64,000 bases of DNA from an uncultured bacterium (lineage in GTDB: Bacteria; Krumholzibacteriota; Krumholzibacteriia; LZORAL124-64-63). The position numbers and the translations under genes are program-made. The notes beneath the pieces are model-generated. The model was not told where the DNA came from and did not search any database. It was given only the letters and a program-made list of their open reading frames with translations. The first letter of the stretch is position 1. Each line of letters opens with the position of its first letter. Shown here piece after piece: positions 1 to 7,871 of this stretch. Where the stretch lies: positions 33,243 to 97,242 of the forward strand of contig CALEMW010000068.1 in the NCBI GenBank assembly GCA_937910695.1, in the 5' to 3' direction.

Positions 1-47
1 CCGCGCCACTGCTCGAAGAACTCTTTGGCCTCTTGGGTATCAATCAT
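1..47 (-). CDS. Partial CDS, N-terminus only
   Basis: An ATG on the complement at 47-45 opens a frame reading MIDTQEAKEFFEQWR before the window ends. It overlaps the stop codon region of the GroES-like gene by 8 nt, the same tight packing seen throughout the leftward operon. Too little is present to assign a function. Confidence 0.5.
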   Translation of the reverse strand, partial: MIDTQEAKEFFEQWR

Positions 48-411
48 TGAGCTTCTCCGCGACCAACTCGTCACCCCCCACCAACAGTATATCGTCGGGG
101 CCGAGGATGATGAGGTCAGGTCCAAGGACCTCACGCAACGACTTGTGCGTGTGAGTCTCCTTGACGAACTTGATGAAGGCCACCTTCTCCCCTACCTCCA
201 CGCCCTGAACGCGCACCACACCCTTCTTCGTCGTGCGCCCCGTCCCCAGCTTCAGGACCCGGCCGCACGCGTACACGTGCTCTTCCGAGTCGTCAGGAAG
301 GTAGAGGGTGCCAGATGCCGTCATGCGCATCTCCTCATCCATCCTCACGAGGATGCGCTCGCCCAGGAGCTTGAACGTCTCGGGGTTGACGTTGTGCTTC
401 TCGTCGCTCAT
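40..411 (-). CDS. groES: GroES-like co-chaperonin (Cpn10 family)
   Basis: A 123-residue protein with the Cpn10 layout. The N-terminal half has the strand ERILVRMDEE, then a mobile-loop-like segment (ASGTLYLPDDS) and ACGRVLKLGTG. The C-terminal half has VGEKVAFIKF followed by ILGPDDILLVGG, matching the family's 'GD.V.f' and 'yLilre.DILAvi' strands. Family knowledge: Cpn10 caps the GroEL folding chamber, and phages such as T4 encode their own (gp31) for capsid folding. No GroEL is visible here, so it would act with host GroEL or with one outside the window. It sits last but one in a leftward operon, overlapping its upstream neighbour by one base. It is slightly longer than bacterial GroES (about 97 residues). 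Confidence 0.75.
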   Translation of the reverse strand: MSDEKHNVNPETFKLLGERILVRMDEEMRMTASGTLYLPDDSEEHVYACGRVLKLGTGRTTKKGVVRVQGVEVGEKVAFIKFVKETHTHKSLREVLGPDLIILGPDDILLVGGDELVAEKLND

Positions 412-683
412 CAGGAGCTTTCCGGGAGGTCGGTCACCTCTTCCTCGGGGATCACAGGCTCGGGGGCCACCTGGCCCAACTTCCTCCGGATGGACTCCTT
501 GAGCCAGATAGCAGGCTGCCTCAGCTCAGAATCCTGCTTCTCCGGATGGAGGTAAATCAGGTTGCCGCCGAACGAAGCGACAAACCGCGTGTCGGCCTTG
601 CCGTGGCCGTCCGTGAAGGTCGCGACGTACAGCTCAACAGGCACGAGCTTGGTCAAGGTTCTCAGGTCTTCATCTCCTACCAT
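411..683 (-). CDS. Hypothetical protein, 90 aa
   Basis: Not recognised. The first 50 residues look beta-rich (VPVELYVATFTDGHGKADT, then RFVASFGGNLIYL), followed by a proline and acidic tail. The stop overlaps the start of the GroES-like gene, so the two are probably co-translated. Confidence 0.6.
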   Translation of the reverse strand: MVGDEDLRTLTKLVPVELYVATFTDGHGKADTRFVASFGGNLIYLHPEKQDSELRQPAIWLKESIRRKLGQVAPEPVIPEEEVTDLPESS

Positions 684-694
684 CTGCTTCTCCT

Positions 695-1192
695 TTACGC
701 TTGGGAGGCATCGTCCTCATCCTCCTCGTCATCATCTTCATACACCGCGAACGCTACCCCTTGGACTACAGGGTTACCCATGTCATCCATCTGCACGACG
801 GCCCTGGGCCTGGGTGCGGGGGCTGCGGTAAAACCCTCCATAAGGATGTCCCTGCGGTGATTCGCCACGGGGGGAGGGGCTGGCGAAGCGGCTTGCTGGA
901 GGGAGTCCGGAGAGTGCTCCACGGGGTTGTAATCACCGCCGAACACCTCAGCCTCCTCGGGAACGGGAACCCTATCCCGCGGGGGGTGGACCTCCTGGCG
1001 GGGTTGGGAACGAGCCTCTCGCGGTTGTGGCTGCGCCACCCCCGCACGAGCCCGGACCAGCGCCTGGACGTCCTCTTCATCCACCGCGGCCGTGATGGCC
1101 GTGCCATCCGGCAGAATGAGCTCAACCTGATGTGAGTACTCCCCCGACTCCATGTCCATGTACTGCGAGACACCTCTGAGGAACAGCTGCAT
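695..1192 (-). CDS. Hypothetical acidic-tailed protein, 165 aa
   Basis: Not recognised. The start chosen is the ATG at 1192-1190, because it overlaps the stop of the upstream zinc-ribbon gene as ATGA; longer readings would run through that gene. Residues 1-45 look folded (VELILPDGTAITAAVDEEDV). The middle is a Pro/Gln/Arg-rich linker, and the C-terminus is strongly acidic (EDDDEEDEDD). Confidence 0.6.
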   Translation of the reverse strand: MQLFLRGVSQYMDMESGEYSHQVELILPDGTAITAAVDEEDVQALVRARAGVAQPQPREARSQPRQEVHPPRDRVPVPEEAEVFGGDYNPVEHSPDSLQQAASPAPPPVANHRRDILMEGFTAAPAPRPRAVVQMDDMGNPVVQGVAFAVYEDDDEEDEDDASQA

Positions 1193-1497
1193 CACTTCAC
1201 CTCCGGTGGGGGCGCCTGAGCGGCCATGCGGGATAGCTGCACCACCCCCTCGGTCGTGCGCCTGGCGTCCTGTGCCAGACTCCTGGCCACGTTGAGGAAC
1301 TTGCACGAGCTGAACCCGTCACGATCCTGTCGCTCATCCCAGGCCACACAATCCCCCGAGCAGGGCCGGGCCCCGTCCATCCAACAGTAGAGCGGTACCT
1401 CTTCCAGGGCGTCCTCCTCCGGGAGCCAGCCGCAGGCGAGGCAGACGTCCGTATCTCCCGCACGGACCAGCATTGATTGGCAGCTGGGGCACTTCAT
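1192..1497 (-). CDS. Small zinc-ribbon protein, 101 aa
   Basis: An N-terminal zinc ribbon is formed by C3-x2-C6 and C19-x2-C22 (CPSC...CLAC). More cysteines follow at about 38, 46, 50 and 66, possibly a second metal site. The helical C-terminus has no catalytic motif. It overlaps genes on both sides by ATGA-type junctions and is followed by another ribbon protein. Function unknown; it could bind nucleic acid or act as an adaptor. Confidence 0.6.
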   Translation of the reverse strand: MKCPSCQSMLVRAGDTDVCLACGWLPEEDALEEVPLYCWMDGARPCSGDCVAWDERQDRDGFSSCKFLNVARSLAQDARRTTEGVVQLSRMAAQAPPPEVK

Positions 1498-1871
1498 CAG
1501 TTGTCTCCATCCTTCTCGGCGGCCTGCGCGGCCTTGCCCAACCGCTCGGCCTCCTCAAGGATGGCCTTATGTGCGCCGAGGGTCCCCGCCTTGATCAGCG
1601 AAGTAAGAGCCTGGACATCCTTCACATCGCACACGCCGGCGGCCACGATGGACTGGCCAACACCGTGTGACGCCTTCTCTCGGAGGATGTACAGGAGGGC
1701 CTGTGACACCTGTAGAGCCACCGCCAGCGCCGCGTCAGGGGTGTCCGCCTCGAGGGCAATGGCGAGGACATCGTCGCGAGACCCAGCCCACTCACACGAG
1801 GTGCACGCGGCGTACTGGTCACGGTACTTCAACTTGCCCGAGCCGCAGCTGGGGCAGACGCTGGTCATCAT
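1497..1871 (-). CDS. Zinc-ribbon plus helical protein, 124 aa
   Basis: C6-x2-C9 and C23-x2-C26 form a classic zinc ribbon. About 90 residues of predicted alpha helix follow (alanine-rich, ending AERLGKAAQAAEKDGDN). Domain order is like the preceding gene, so the two may be diverged relatives. No enzymatic motif seen. Confidence 0.6.
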   Translation of the reverse strand: MMTSVCPSCGSGKLKYRDQYAACTSCEWAGSRDDVLAIALEADTPDAALAVALQVSQALLYILREKASHGVGQSIVAAGVCDVKDVQALTSLIKAGTLGAHKAILEEAERLGKAAQAAEKDGDN

Positions 1872-1874
1872 GGG

Positions 1875-2213
1875 CTACTCCTTGCTCTTCAACTTGTCCC
1901 GCAGGACCGCCATCTTGCTCTGAACCATGGGCGCCAAGGCAGATATTGCCAACGGCCCCTCCTCGATGGCCTGCTTCAAAGCATCCATGGCGTCGCTGTC
2001 TGACTTCTGCGTTTCCGCCTCATGGTGGGGGAACAGCGCATTGCGGAACCTCTTCCATGCAGCCTGTACCGCATCACCATCCTCTGGGTTTGCCGTCGCC
2101 TGAACAAGAACGTGATGGGCGTAGAAGCCGATCTCCTGCTTCATCTGCCACACCATCACCATGACCAACTCCGCGGGTGAGCCCGGCGGCGGCATATCGG
2201 CCTTCTCTAACAA
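1875..2213 (-). CDS. Hypothetical helical protein, 112 aa
   Basis: Not recognised. Predominantly helical sequence rich in Ala, Met and Lys/Glu, ending in a basic helix (LRDKLKSKE). It lies between the putative assembly protein gene upstream and the zinc-ribbon pair downstream, on the same strand. Confidence 0.55.
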   Translation of the reverse strand: MLEKADMPPPGSPAELVMVMVWQMKQEIGFYAHHVLVQATANPEDGDAVQAAWKRFRNALFPHHEAETQKSDSDAMDALKQAIEEGPLAISALAPMVQSKMAVLRDKLKSKE

Positions 2214-2245
2214 GAGATTGGCCTTGGCCCACCCCCACGAAGTCT

Positions 2246-3274
2246 TCAGCCATTTTTTACTTCACCCATGTCCACGAAGAGGTCTTCGGTGCGGTCATGA
2301 AACCAGGAGTAGTTGATGCTCAAGCTGGCCATCATCACCACGGGGTAGCGCATGACCATCTTGAGCTTCTCGCTGAACAGGTCGGCGTCGAAGTAGCCTT
2401 CTTTCAGGTGCGTCGGGAGTGGCCTCTCGTTGATGGAGAACAGCCCCGCCGCGAGCTGGAGGATGCTGAACTTCTCCCTCACGTAGGCCTCGCCGTACAG
2501 GTCATTGAACATCATCCGGCGCAGCTCCAGATTCTCTCCGGCGCTGATCGTGCGGAACACGACGGAGAGGCCCTTGACCTTCTGCGTGGTGCGACGGATC
2601 TCCACCGCCTGCCGCGCCTCTCCATCCTCCATAAGCTGGTCGAAATCCAGCGGAGTACAGCGGAGCTCGATGGCCTTGCGCAGAGCAGCGTTGGCCAACT
2701 TGTTACTGGCCATCTCGTTCTTGAACTGCTCCAGGAGATCTTCGTCCTCGATGCCGGCCTGGGCCAGCATCTCCCGCACGGGATCTGACCTCTGCGCTGC
2801 ACGAGCGTCGTCCACGACCTTCTTCTGATGGGCCTCCGCGGCCTCCTGGAAGTTGGCCAGGGCGTGCAGCCCATCAGACGTCTCTGGGCTGAGGATGCCA
2901 CTCTGGGCCCGGCCACTCTGAAGGTCTGGCTGGTTCCCACTGACCATGGCTCCGGCCCCCGGCCGAAATCCCGGCTGGGAGCGCGCTGCTTCCGGCAGCA
3001 CCGTGAGGGGCTGCCTCGTCCGTGCGGCCGGCGGACGTGGAGACCCCTGGGGCGGCGGCGGATGTGCCGCAGCGGCCGAGGGGTCGTACATGGGGCTCAG
3101 CGGGTTGGTGGGGTCTGTCAGGATGGCGGCCTGTTCTGACATCGACAGGGGCTCATCATTCTCCCCGAGGATTGGCTGTGCCCCGAGGGGAGGAATCCTC
3201 ACGGGGGGGACGCCCCCGCGGGGGCGCGACCGCCCTTTTACTTCGTCCATATCAGGAGGTTTGTTATCGCTCAT
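2246..3274 (-). CDS. Putative virion-assembly protein, 342 aa
   Basis: Start placed at the ATG at 3274 (MSDNKPPDMDEVKG), which overlaps the upstream stop and has GAGCGG upstream; the frame stays open further but crosses that gene. Residues 1-150 are a Pro/Ala/Gln-rich low-complexity tail. The C-terminal 180 residues look globular, with helical segments such as ALRKAIELRCTPLDFDQLM and a hydrophobic MRYPVVMMASLSINY. The last third faintly resembles phage tail-assembly chaperone or baseplate-assembly proteins, but no diagnostic motif supports this, so the call is tentative. Confidence 0.4.
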   Translation of the reverse strand: MSDNKPPDMDEVKGRSRPRGGVPPVRIPPLGAQPILGENDEPLSMSEQAAILTDPTNPLSPMYDPSAAAAHPPPPQGSPRPPAARTRQPLTVLPEAARSQPGFRPGAGAMVSGNQPDLQSGRAQSGILSPETSDGLHALANFQEAAEAHQKKVVDDARAAQRSDPVREMLAQAGIEDEDLLEQFKNEMASNKLANAALRKAIELRCTPLDFDQLMEDGEARQAVEIRRTTQKVKGLSVVFRTISAGENLELRRMMFNDLYGEAYVREKFSILQLAAGLFSINERPLPTHLKEGYFDADLFSEKLKMVMRYPVVMMASLSINYSWFHDRTEDLFVDMGEVKNG

Positions 3275-3552
3275 CCGCTCGCCTTCCCGAACACGGTGGG
3301 TGGGGTGTGTCCGGGCGCCAGCGTTGCGATGCCCTCCACGAAACCCAAAGCCAATATCCGGTAGAAGTGGTCTCGGAACGCATCTCTCTGCACATGAGAG
3401 AGGAGTCCGTGTGACCTGCAATAGTGATAAAAATCATCCACTTTGAACTTGACACCACGCCCCTCCCAGTATTCGAGAAGCTTCACTTCGTCCATAAGAG
3501 ACTTGTCTGGGAGTGGTGTGGATTCGATGCTCACTCCCCCATCTGTACCCAC
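3271..3552 (-). CDS. Hypothetical protein, 93 aa
   Basis: Not recognised. Contains an aromatic helical region (LEYWEGRGVKFKVDDFYHYC, then FRDHFYRILALGFVEGI). It overlaps the next gene by four bases and probably works with that larger putative assembly protein. Confidence 0.5.
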   Translation of the reverse strand: MGTDGGVSIESTPLPDKSLMDEVKLLEYWEGRGVKFKVDDFYHYCRSHGLLSHVQRDAFRDHFYRILALGFVEGIATLAPGHTPPTVFGKASG

Positions 3553-3569
3553 ACTGTTGGTACAGTCAA

Positions 3570-3929
3570 CTAAATTTTTGACATGGTGTCCAGGTAGGCT
3601 TGCTCATGATTTTCAAGAGAGGGACTTCCCTGAATGAAAACCAGGGATCTCGCAACAACTTCCCCTCGATCTTTTTCTCTGCGGCCGTGTATCAGGGAGA
3701 ACGCTCCGAGGTCACGTGAGTCCACAAAAATGTGACAGCTCTTCAGCAAGCTGGCCAACGGGGTGCCTTGAGCGAAGTGGAACTTGACAATGGGTCCCAG
3801 GGACGCGCGGGGGATGTAGACGGCTTGGGAGGTCTCCCCCTGCACTAAGATCTCCGCTCGTGCGGGAGTCCAGGAAGACTCTACCGCAGCCAGGACCTGC
3901 CCATCCTTTGTGATCTCAATCCGTGGCAT
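3570..3929 (-). CDS. Hypothetical protein, 119 aa
   Basis: Not recognised. The start at 3929 (MPRIEITKDGQVLAAVE) lies only a few bases after the U-tract of the intrinsic terminator at 3934-3967. No Shine-Dalgarno sequence is visible, so the mRNA either reads through the terminator or begins right there. The N-terminus is a beta hairpin-like strand; the rest is mixed alpha/beta. Confidence 0.55.
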   Translation of the reverse strand: MPRIEITKDGQVLAAVESSWTPARAEILVQGETSQAVYIPRASLGPIVKFHFAQGTPLASLLKSCHIFVDSRDLGAFSLIHGRREKDRGEVVARSLVFIQGSPSLENHEQAYLDTMSKI

Positions 3930-3933
3930 GGCT

Positions 3934-3967
3934 AAAAAAGAGGGCCCCAGGCCGAAACCTGGGGCCC
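3934..3967 (-). terminator. Intrinsic terminator
   Basis: A perfect 10-bp stem (GGGCCCCAGG with CCTGGGGCCC, loop of 6) at 3942-3967 is followed on the complement by TTTTTTAGCC. It ends the leftward unit that includes the genes at 4035-6969. Confidence 0.85.
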
Positions 3968-4034
3968 CCCGACGCAGACCCTGGACGCTACCAGGGGGAA
4001 GCACACACAGCTTAACCCCCAGTAGGAGCGCATG

Positions 4035-4334
4035 TCAACGGCCTCGCCACCCGGCCAGGCGCCCAGCCAAGTCGGCCATCTCCTCCGCAGTGGGGGGTGC
4101 TGTGTCCCCCTCCTTCACGATGATGTTCTGCCTGAACTTCCCAGAGGCCAGCGCGACACGGATGGACTCCTTGAACACGACCCGCAGTTCCGCGAACGTC
4201 CTCTCCGCCTGGTCCATGGAGGCGATGGCCAGGCGCTCGCATTCGGAGCAGACGACCACGCCCTCGAACGTGTTGCCACGGGAGGCGGAGCCACAGTTGA
4301 GGCACACGCCCGGGCCGTGTTTCAGGTCAAGCAT
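4035..4334 (-). CDS. Small zinc-ribbon protein, 99 aa
   Basis: C11-x2-C14 and C29-x2-C32 form a zinc ribbon, followed by a long helix (AERTFAELRVVFKESIRVAL) and a short basic tail. Last gene before the terminator. Function unknown. Confidence 0.6.
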   Translation of the reverse strand: MLDLKHGPGVCLNCGSASRGNTFEGVVVCSECERLAIASMDQAERTFAELRVVFKESIRVALASGKFRQNIIVKEGDTAPPTAEEMADLAGRLAGWRGR

Positions 4335-4569
4335 GGGGGCTCCTCCAGACGTCTTCGGTCCCCACCATCCCCACCTCCTTGATGATGGCCACGCGCAGGA
4401 CGAGGGTTGACTGGCTCAAGTTGGCCAGCGTGACCAGGTCACTCCTGTCCGAGCTGTTCAGCCCCTCCAAGAAGAGAGACAGCTGCTGCTCCGTCACGTC
4501 TGGGATCCTGTAGATGGACCCTTGTGTTGTCTTGATCCAGACCGCGAAGAAGGGATCAGGACTTGTCAT
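4327..4569 (-). CDS. Hypothetical protein, 80 aa
   Basis: Not recognised. Short alpha/beta protein (FAVWIKTTQGSIYRIPDV at the N-terminus, LVLRVAIIKEVGMVG at the C-terminus). Overlaps neighbours on both sides. Confidence 0.55.
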   Translation of the reverse strand: MTSPDPFFAVWIKTTQGSIYRIPDVTEQQLSLFLEGLNSSDRSDLVTLANLSQSTLVLRVAIIKEVGMVGTEDVWRSPHA

Positions 4570-5056
4570 CCGGGTTCACCATTCCGAGTGTCTCCCGCGT
4601 TTCCGGACGCATCTTCCCCTTGGGGAACCTGTAGTCCAGGTACGCACCGATGTAGTCGGCCACGCTGGTGGTCGTCACGTAGGGCTTGTTCCCCTCTGCC
4701 ATGCCCACCGGGGCCCCCAAGACCTTGCCGAACGGACCAAACCTGGTCCGCCGCATCTTGGAGGTGATGGACTCCAGCGGGACGCCCCACTGCAACGCGA
4801 TGGAGATGGACATGGCCAGCGCGTCCAGCAGGCCTCTGATGAAGGTCCCCTGCCCTGAGTGGACGATGAAGATCTCTCCGAGGGTTCCATCCTCCTGCAC
4901 GCCTCCCGTGATGTAGGCGTCGATGTGAGGCGACGTGGGGAAGGCGTGCATCTCAGCTCCGCACTCGGCGCACTTCTGCACCTCTCCTGGGATCTCGAAG
5001 TGGTGCGTTACAGCCTCGCGCTCATTGGGGAGCTTTCTTCTTGACATTGGATTCAT
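4556..5056 (-). CDS. TSCPD-domain protein related to class II RNR C-terminus
   Basis: A 166-residue protein. Segments LGEIFIVHSGQGTFIRGLLD, ALAMSISIALQWGVPLESI and a TRFGP stretch match the TSCPD domain at the C-terminus of B12-dependent ribonucleotide reductases (NrdJ: LGEIFI...G...R.L...AIAISLGLQYGVPLE...FTRFEP). C29-x2-C32 precedes it. The catalytic ribonucleotide reductase barrel is absent from this protein and from the window. Possible roles are a detached reductase-regulatory subunit or an independent nucleotide-binding protein. Neighbours are RNase HII and the sliding clamp, which fits DNA metabolism. Confidence 0.65.
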   Translation of the reverse strand: MNPMSRRKLPNEREAVTHHFEIPGEVQKCAECGAEMHAFPTSPHIDAYITGGVQEDGTLGEIFIVHSGQGTFIRGLLDALAMSISIALQWGVPLESITSKMRRTRFGPFGKVLGAPVGMAEGNKPYVTTTSVADYIGAYLDYRFPKGKMRPETRETLGMVNPDDKS

Positions 5057-5643
5057 GGTCTCCTTGCCTCCAGGACCGCTTTGATCGGTTTGTAGCCGGT
5101 GCGGTGGAGGTCACATATTCCGTGGGTCTCCAGAGCTTCCCGGTGTTGAGATGTTCCGTACCCGTGGTGCTGATCGAAGCCGTACTCAGGGTGGCGTTGG
5201 TCTGCCACCCACATCGACCAGAGCTGCTCATCTTTTGCCACGATGGAGGCCGCCCCAACGACCGGGATGGTCTTGTCTGCGCGAGGCACACAACGGCCCA
5301 TTCGGCCAGGTACAGGGCGGTTTCCGTCGATGATCACCTCGAGGTTTGCGTCCAGGCGCTCTACTCTGCCCAACAGCGTCTTCATCGCTCTCTGCCAGGC
5401 ATTCCAGATGCCCAGGTCGTTGATGAGACGGACGGAAGCCCTCTCCACGAAGATGTGCGCCGCGGACCTTTGGACGACCGCGCGGGCCATCCGAATGTCC
5501 GAGACGCACTTCGAGTCCTTCACGCACTCCGGAAGAATTACCCCCCGGTCAATGGCGACAGCGGCCACAAAGCAGCAGCCTGCCCAGCATCCCACGCCGG
5601 CCTCGTCGACCCCGACTATGAGGTCAGCAGTCGAAGTCGGCAT
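5053..5643 (-). CDS. rnhB: Ribonuclease HII
   Basis: A 196-residue protein with all RNase HII signatures: GVDEAGVGCWAG near the N-terminus (catalytic Asp-Glu pair), DSKCVSD, a central VIIDGN strand, ASIVAKDEQLW, and HHGYGTSQH followed by LHRTGYKPI. Family function: it cleaves the RNA strand of RNA-DNA hybrids and single ribonucleotides in DNA using metal ions coordinated by the acidic residues. Length is typical (about 200). It overlaps the TSCPD gene by four bases and lies in the same leftward operon as the sliding clamp, consistent with primer removal during phage replication. Confidence 0.9.
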   Translation of the reverse strand: MPTSTADLIVGVDEAGVGCWAGCCFVAAVAIDRGVILPECVKDSKCVSDIRMARAVVQRSAAHIFVERASVRLINDLGIWNAWQRAMKTLLGRVERLDANLEVIIDGNRPVPGRMGRCVPRADKTIPVVGAASIVAKDEQLWSMWVADQRHPEYGFDQHHGYGTSQHREALETHGICDLHRTGYKPIKAVLEARRP

Positions 5644-5869
5644 AGTTCTCCATGTGGTGGTTCTGGAAGGTGGTCCTGATGTGGTAGCCGGTTTCCGGCA
5701 CGTCGAACATCTCCTGTAGCGTCAAGTCCTTCAGGCCGAACAGATCGGTCTGAAGTGCGTCCATGACTATCATCTCCTCTGACTCACCCGCACTGCAACC
5801 CCCAGATGACAGCCACTCGCCATAAGTGTGGGCGGCCCAGTCCTCAAGACCCCGCTTCTCGGGAGCCAT
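5624..5869 (-). CDS. Hypothetical protein, 81 aa
   Basis: Not recognised. Acidic, with aromatic residues near the C-terminus (TGYHIRTTFQNHHMENYADF). Between the sliding clamp and RNase HII genes, overlapping both, so it may be a small accessory of replication. Confidence 0.5.
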   Translation of the reverse strand: MAPEKRGLEDWAAHTYGEWLSSGGCSAGESEEMIVMDALQTDLFGLKDLTLQEMFDVPETGYHIRTTFQNHHMENYADFDC

Positions 5870-6969
5870 CAGGGCCTCAGCGGCATGATCACCGCGCCGA
5901 AACCAGGGGAGCTCACGCCCACGGGGCTGATGTTCTCCTCCCCGAAAGTCAGCGTGGCCAGCTTCCCACCTGGGATGGAGAAGGCCTCCAACAGATACTT
6001 GAGGTTCAACAAGATCCGAAAGGTACCCGAAGGTGCGCGCCTCTCCGCCTTCACCTTCACTCGGGCCACCTCTGTGTGGTCCTCGAGCTTACCCACGAAT
6101 CGCAATGACTCCCTGCGCGACGTGAGCTGCACGATTTCGGCCTTGGCTTTCTGTAGCTCCTGCAAGATGTCCAAGACCACGGGGACCATCACTTCGATGC
6201 GGACGTGCTTGTCTACGAGGTCCGGTGTGGCCTGTGCCTGCCTCATGTCCTGGTAGTCCGGCTGGTAATTCCTGTTGACCCACACCTCCTTGTCCCCGTA
6301 ATGCCACGCCCACCTGTCCTCGGACTCGAACAACAACACCTCATCATCCTTGGACAGCGTGTCCTTCATGAACCAGGCAGCCGTGGTAGGGAGGCGCCCT
6401 GCGCCGCGACACCACCCGCTCAGGGCTGCGAAGTGTGCCCTGTGGCCATCCGTCGTGAGGAGGCGTTTTCGCGTCACCTCAATGCCATAGATGTTCCTCC
6501 GGAGGTGTTCACTGGGCGGGAGACAGGCGGGGAGCACATACCGCAGTGCCTCCAGGAAGCTCTCTCCGGACCACTTCCCAACCTCCTGCATGCTCGCGTC
6601 GGGGGGCAGGTCGAAGAATGGCTCTCCCATGACAAGGCCCTCTCGCTGGACATGAACGCTGTCCCTTCCTCGCGTGATGACAGCTGACTTCCCGTTCACC
6701 ACGGACAGCTCAACCATCTCCTCCTTCCTCGGCTGGAGCAGGGCGGAGCCCAGCTCCTTTCCGATGAGGTACATCTCCTCCAGGTCTCCATCCCCATCGA
6801 GAGGGAACACAACACGAGAAGCACCATCCGATGCTTCCAGTGACGCGTCTCCATCGAAAGCGACGAGACGCAACCTGTCTGTGAAAAATGAGCACTCGTT
6901 GTTCACTCGAGCAACACGCCGTGCAGCGCGCACAGCTCGAGAGAACTGCTGTGCCCCAAGACGCAACAT
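5869..6969 (-). CDS. dnaN: DNA polymerase III beta-like sliding clamp
   Basis: At 366 residues it has the usual length of bacterial beta clamps, with the three-domain layout. An N-terminal FSRAVRAARRVARVNNECSF helix-strand is followed by repeated clamp folds. ATRKRLLTTDGHRAHFAAL-like text in the middle corresponds to the beta-clamp 'vatDghRla' element. The C-terminus GFGAVIMPLRP matches the family's 'vMPmrl' end. Role: a ring around DNA that tethers polymerase and other enzymes. It heads a leftward operon with a phage-type promoter at 7000-7027 and a good GGAGGTGG ribosome-binding site. Confidence 0.88.
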   Translation of the reverse strand: MLRLGAQQFSRAVRAARRVARVNNECSFFTDRLRLVAFDGDASLEASDGASRVVFPLDGDGDLEEMYLIGKELGSALLQPRKEEMVELSVVNGKSAVITRGRDSVHVQREGLVMGEPFFDLPPDASMQEVGKWSGESFLEALRYVLPACLPPSEHLRRNIYGIEVTRKRLLTTDGHRAHFAALSGWCRGAGRLPTTAAWFMKDTLSKDDEVLLFESEDRWAWHYGDKEVWVNRNYQPDYQDMRQAQATPDLVDKHVRIEVMVPVVLDILQELQKAKAEIVQLTSRRESLRFVGKLEDHTEVARVKVKAERRAPSGTFRILLNLKYLLEAFSIPGGKLATLTFGEENISPVGVSSPGFGAVIMPLRP

Positions 6970-6999
6970 AAGACCACCTCCGTTGTTAGTTATGCTTTG

Positions 7000-7027
7000 C
7001 TTATACCGTCACCGGGCTCGTTTTCCC
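7000..7027 (-). promoter_or_regulatory. Phage-type promoter of the sliding-clamp operon
   Basis: On the complement: GAAAAC, 15 nt, TATAAG, about 30 nt before the clamp start codon. Matches the recurring bipartite motif of this genome. Confidence 0.65.
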
Positions 7028-7563
7028 CGGCGGCGCCGGAACACCTTCCGCGCCCGCGCGATCTCACTGAAGGAGGTGATGATCACGATGTTGGACATGC
7101 AGCGCATCCCAGCCCTCCTCACAGGAAGGGTCATGTCAGCGACACCCCGCCACCTCCCAGGATCTCTTGGCCCGGAGAGGCGCTTGGGCCGCTTCACACA
7201 CCAGCCCTTCTTTCGGCCTTTCCCTGGCTCGCGGCAGTAGATGTGCCCCCTCTTCCGCCAACCGATAGCGCCGTAGGGCCCCCGACCCCCCACGATGGCT
7301 GCCGCCGAGCGCCCGGTCTTCTTGTTGTACAGGAGGACATGCGTTCCGCAGGGCAACGACCTGTGTGCGATCAGGGGATCGGAGGGGAGGTACTTGTACC
7401 GGAACCAGTTGCAGTAGGGCTTGATGCCATTGCTGACCTGAACCCTCCTGCCGTTCTTCTCCATGTACTGTTCCTTCCACGGGCTGTAACAGCTCGCCAA
7501 GCCCTCCTCCATGTAGATACTCCCACCCCACATGAAGTAGAGAAGGAACAACACGGGCACCAT
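7009..7563 (-). CDS. RlpA-like double-psi beta-barrel protein
   Basis: A 184-residue protein with a hydrophobic N-terminal segment (VPVLFLLYFMWGG), so probably exported or membrane-anchored. LASCYSPWK, HRSLPCGTHVLLYN, GGRGPYGA and a C-terminal ADMTLPVRRAGM match RlpA/expansin-type DPBB domains (aS.Y...tAHktLPfGt.v.V.n...g....V.i.DRGPy...idls..Aa..lg). In the family the conserved Asp of DRGP is catalytic in lytic transglycosylases; here that position reads GGRGP, so enzymatic activity is doubtful. A role in peptidoglycan binding or lysis is plausible. Confidence 0.65.
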   Translation of the reverse strand: MVPVLFLLYFMWGGSIYMEEGLASCYSPWKEQYMEKNGRRVQVSNGIKPYCNWFRYKYLPSDPLIAHRSLPCGTHVLLYNKKTGRSAAAIVGGRGPYGAIGWRKRGHIYCREPGKGRKKGWCVKRPKRLSGPRDPGRWRGVADMTLPVRRAGMRCMSNIVIITSFSEIARARKVFRRRRGKRAR

Positions 7564-7805
7564 CAGGGCACCTTCTTCAGCAGAAGTGACCCCTTGAGGC
7601 TGAGTGTGTACTTGCCTCTCTCCAGCTTGTCTGTGAGGCCCTCCTTCGCGGGCCGGCGCAGCGCGTTCCGAGCCGTCCGGATCTGCTCGGGGGTCGGGTC
7701 GGGCTGGCCGAACATCTGTGCGGCCGCCTCCTTCGCGGTGAGTGGTGTGTCCCCCGCCGCGCGCAGCGCGCGCAACAAGGTTTTCTCATTGTCGTTCAAT
7801 TCCAT
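7563..7805 (-). CDS. Small winged-helix-like protein, 80 aa
   Basis: Start placed at the ATG at 7805 because a GGAGGA ribosome-binding site lies at the right spacing; an in-frame start 36 nt upstream lacks one. Pattern of helix-turn-helix plus wing: KTLLRALRAAGDTPLTAKEAA, then IRTARNALRRPAKEGL and KLERGKYTLSLKG. Possibly a DNA-binding regulator; it is divergent from the gene at 7872. Confidence 0.5.
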   Translation of the reverse strand: MELNDNEKTLLRALRAAGDTPLTAKEAAAQMFGQPDPTPEQIRTARNALRRPAKEGLTDKLERGKYTLSLKGSLLLKKVP

Positions 7806-7822
7806 GGACTTCTTCCTCCGTG

Positions 7823-7850
7823 TCAAGAGTTGCCTCCCCAATGGTATAAG
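7823..7850 (+). promoter_or_regulatory. Phage-type promoter, rightward
   Basis: TCAAGAG, 15 nt, TATAAG on the plus strand, followed by an AAAAGGAGG ribosome-binding site and the ATG at 7872. Confidence 0.65.
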
Positions 7851-7871
7851 GTTTCAAAAGGAGGCACGATT

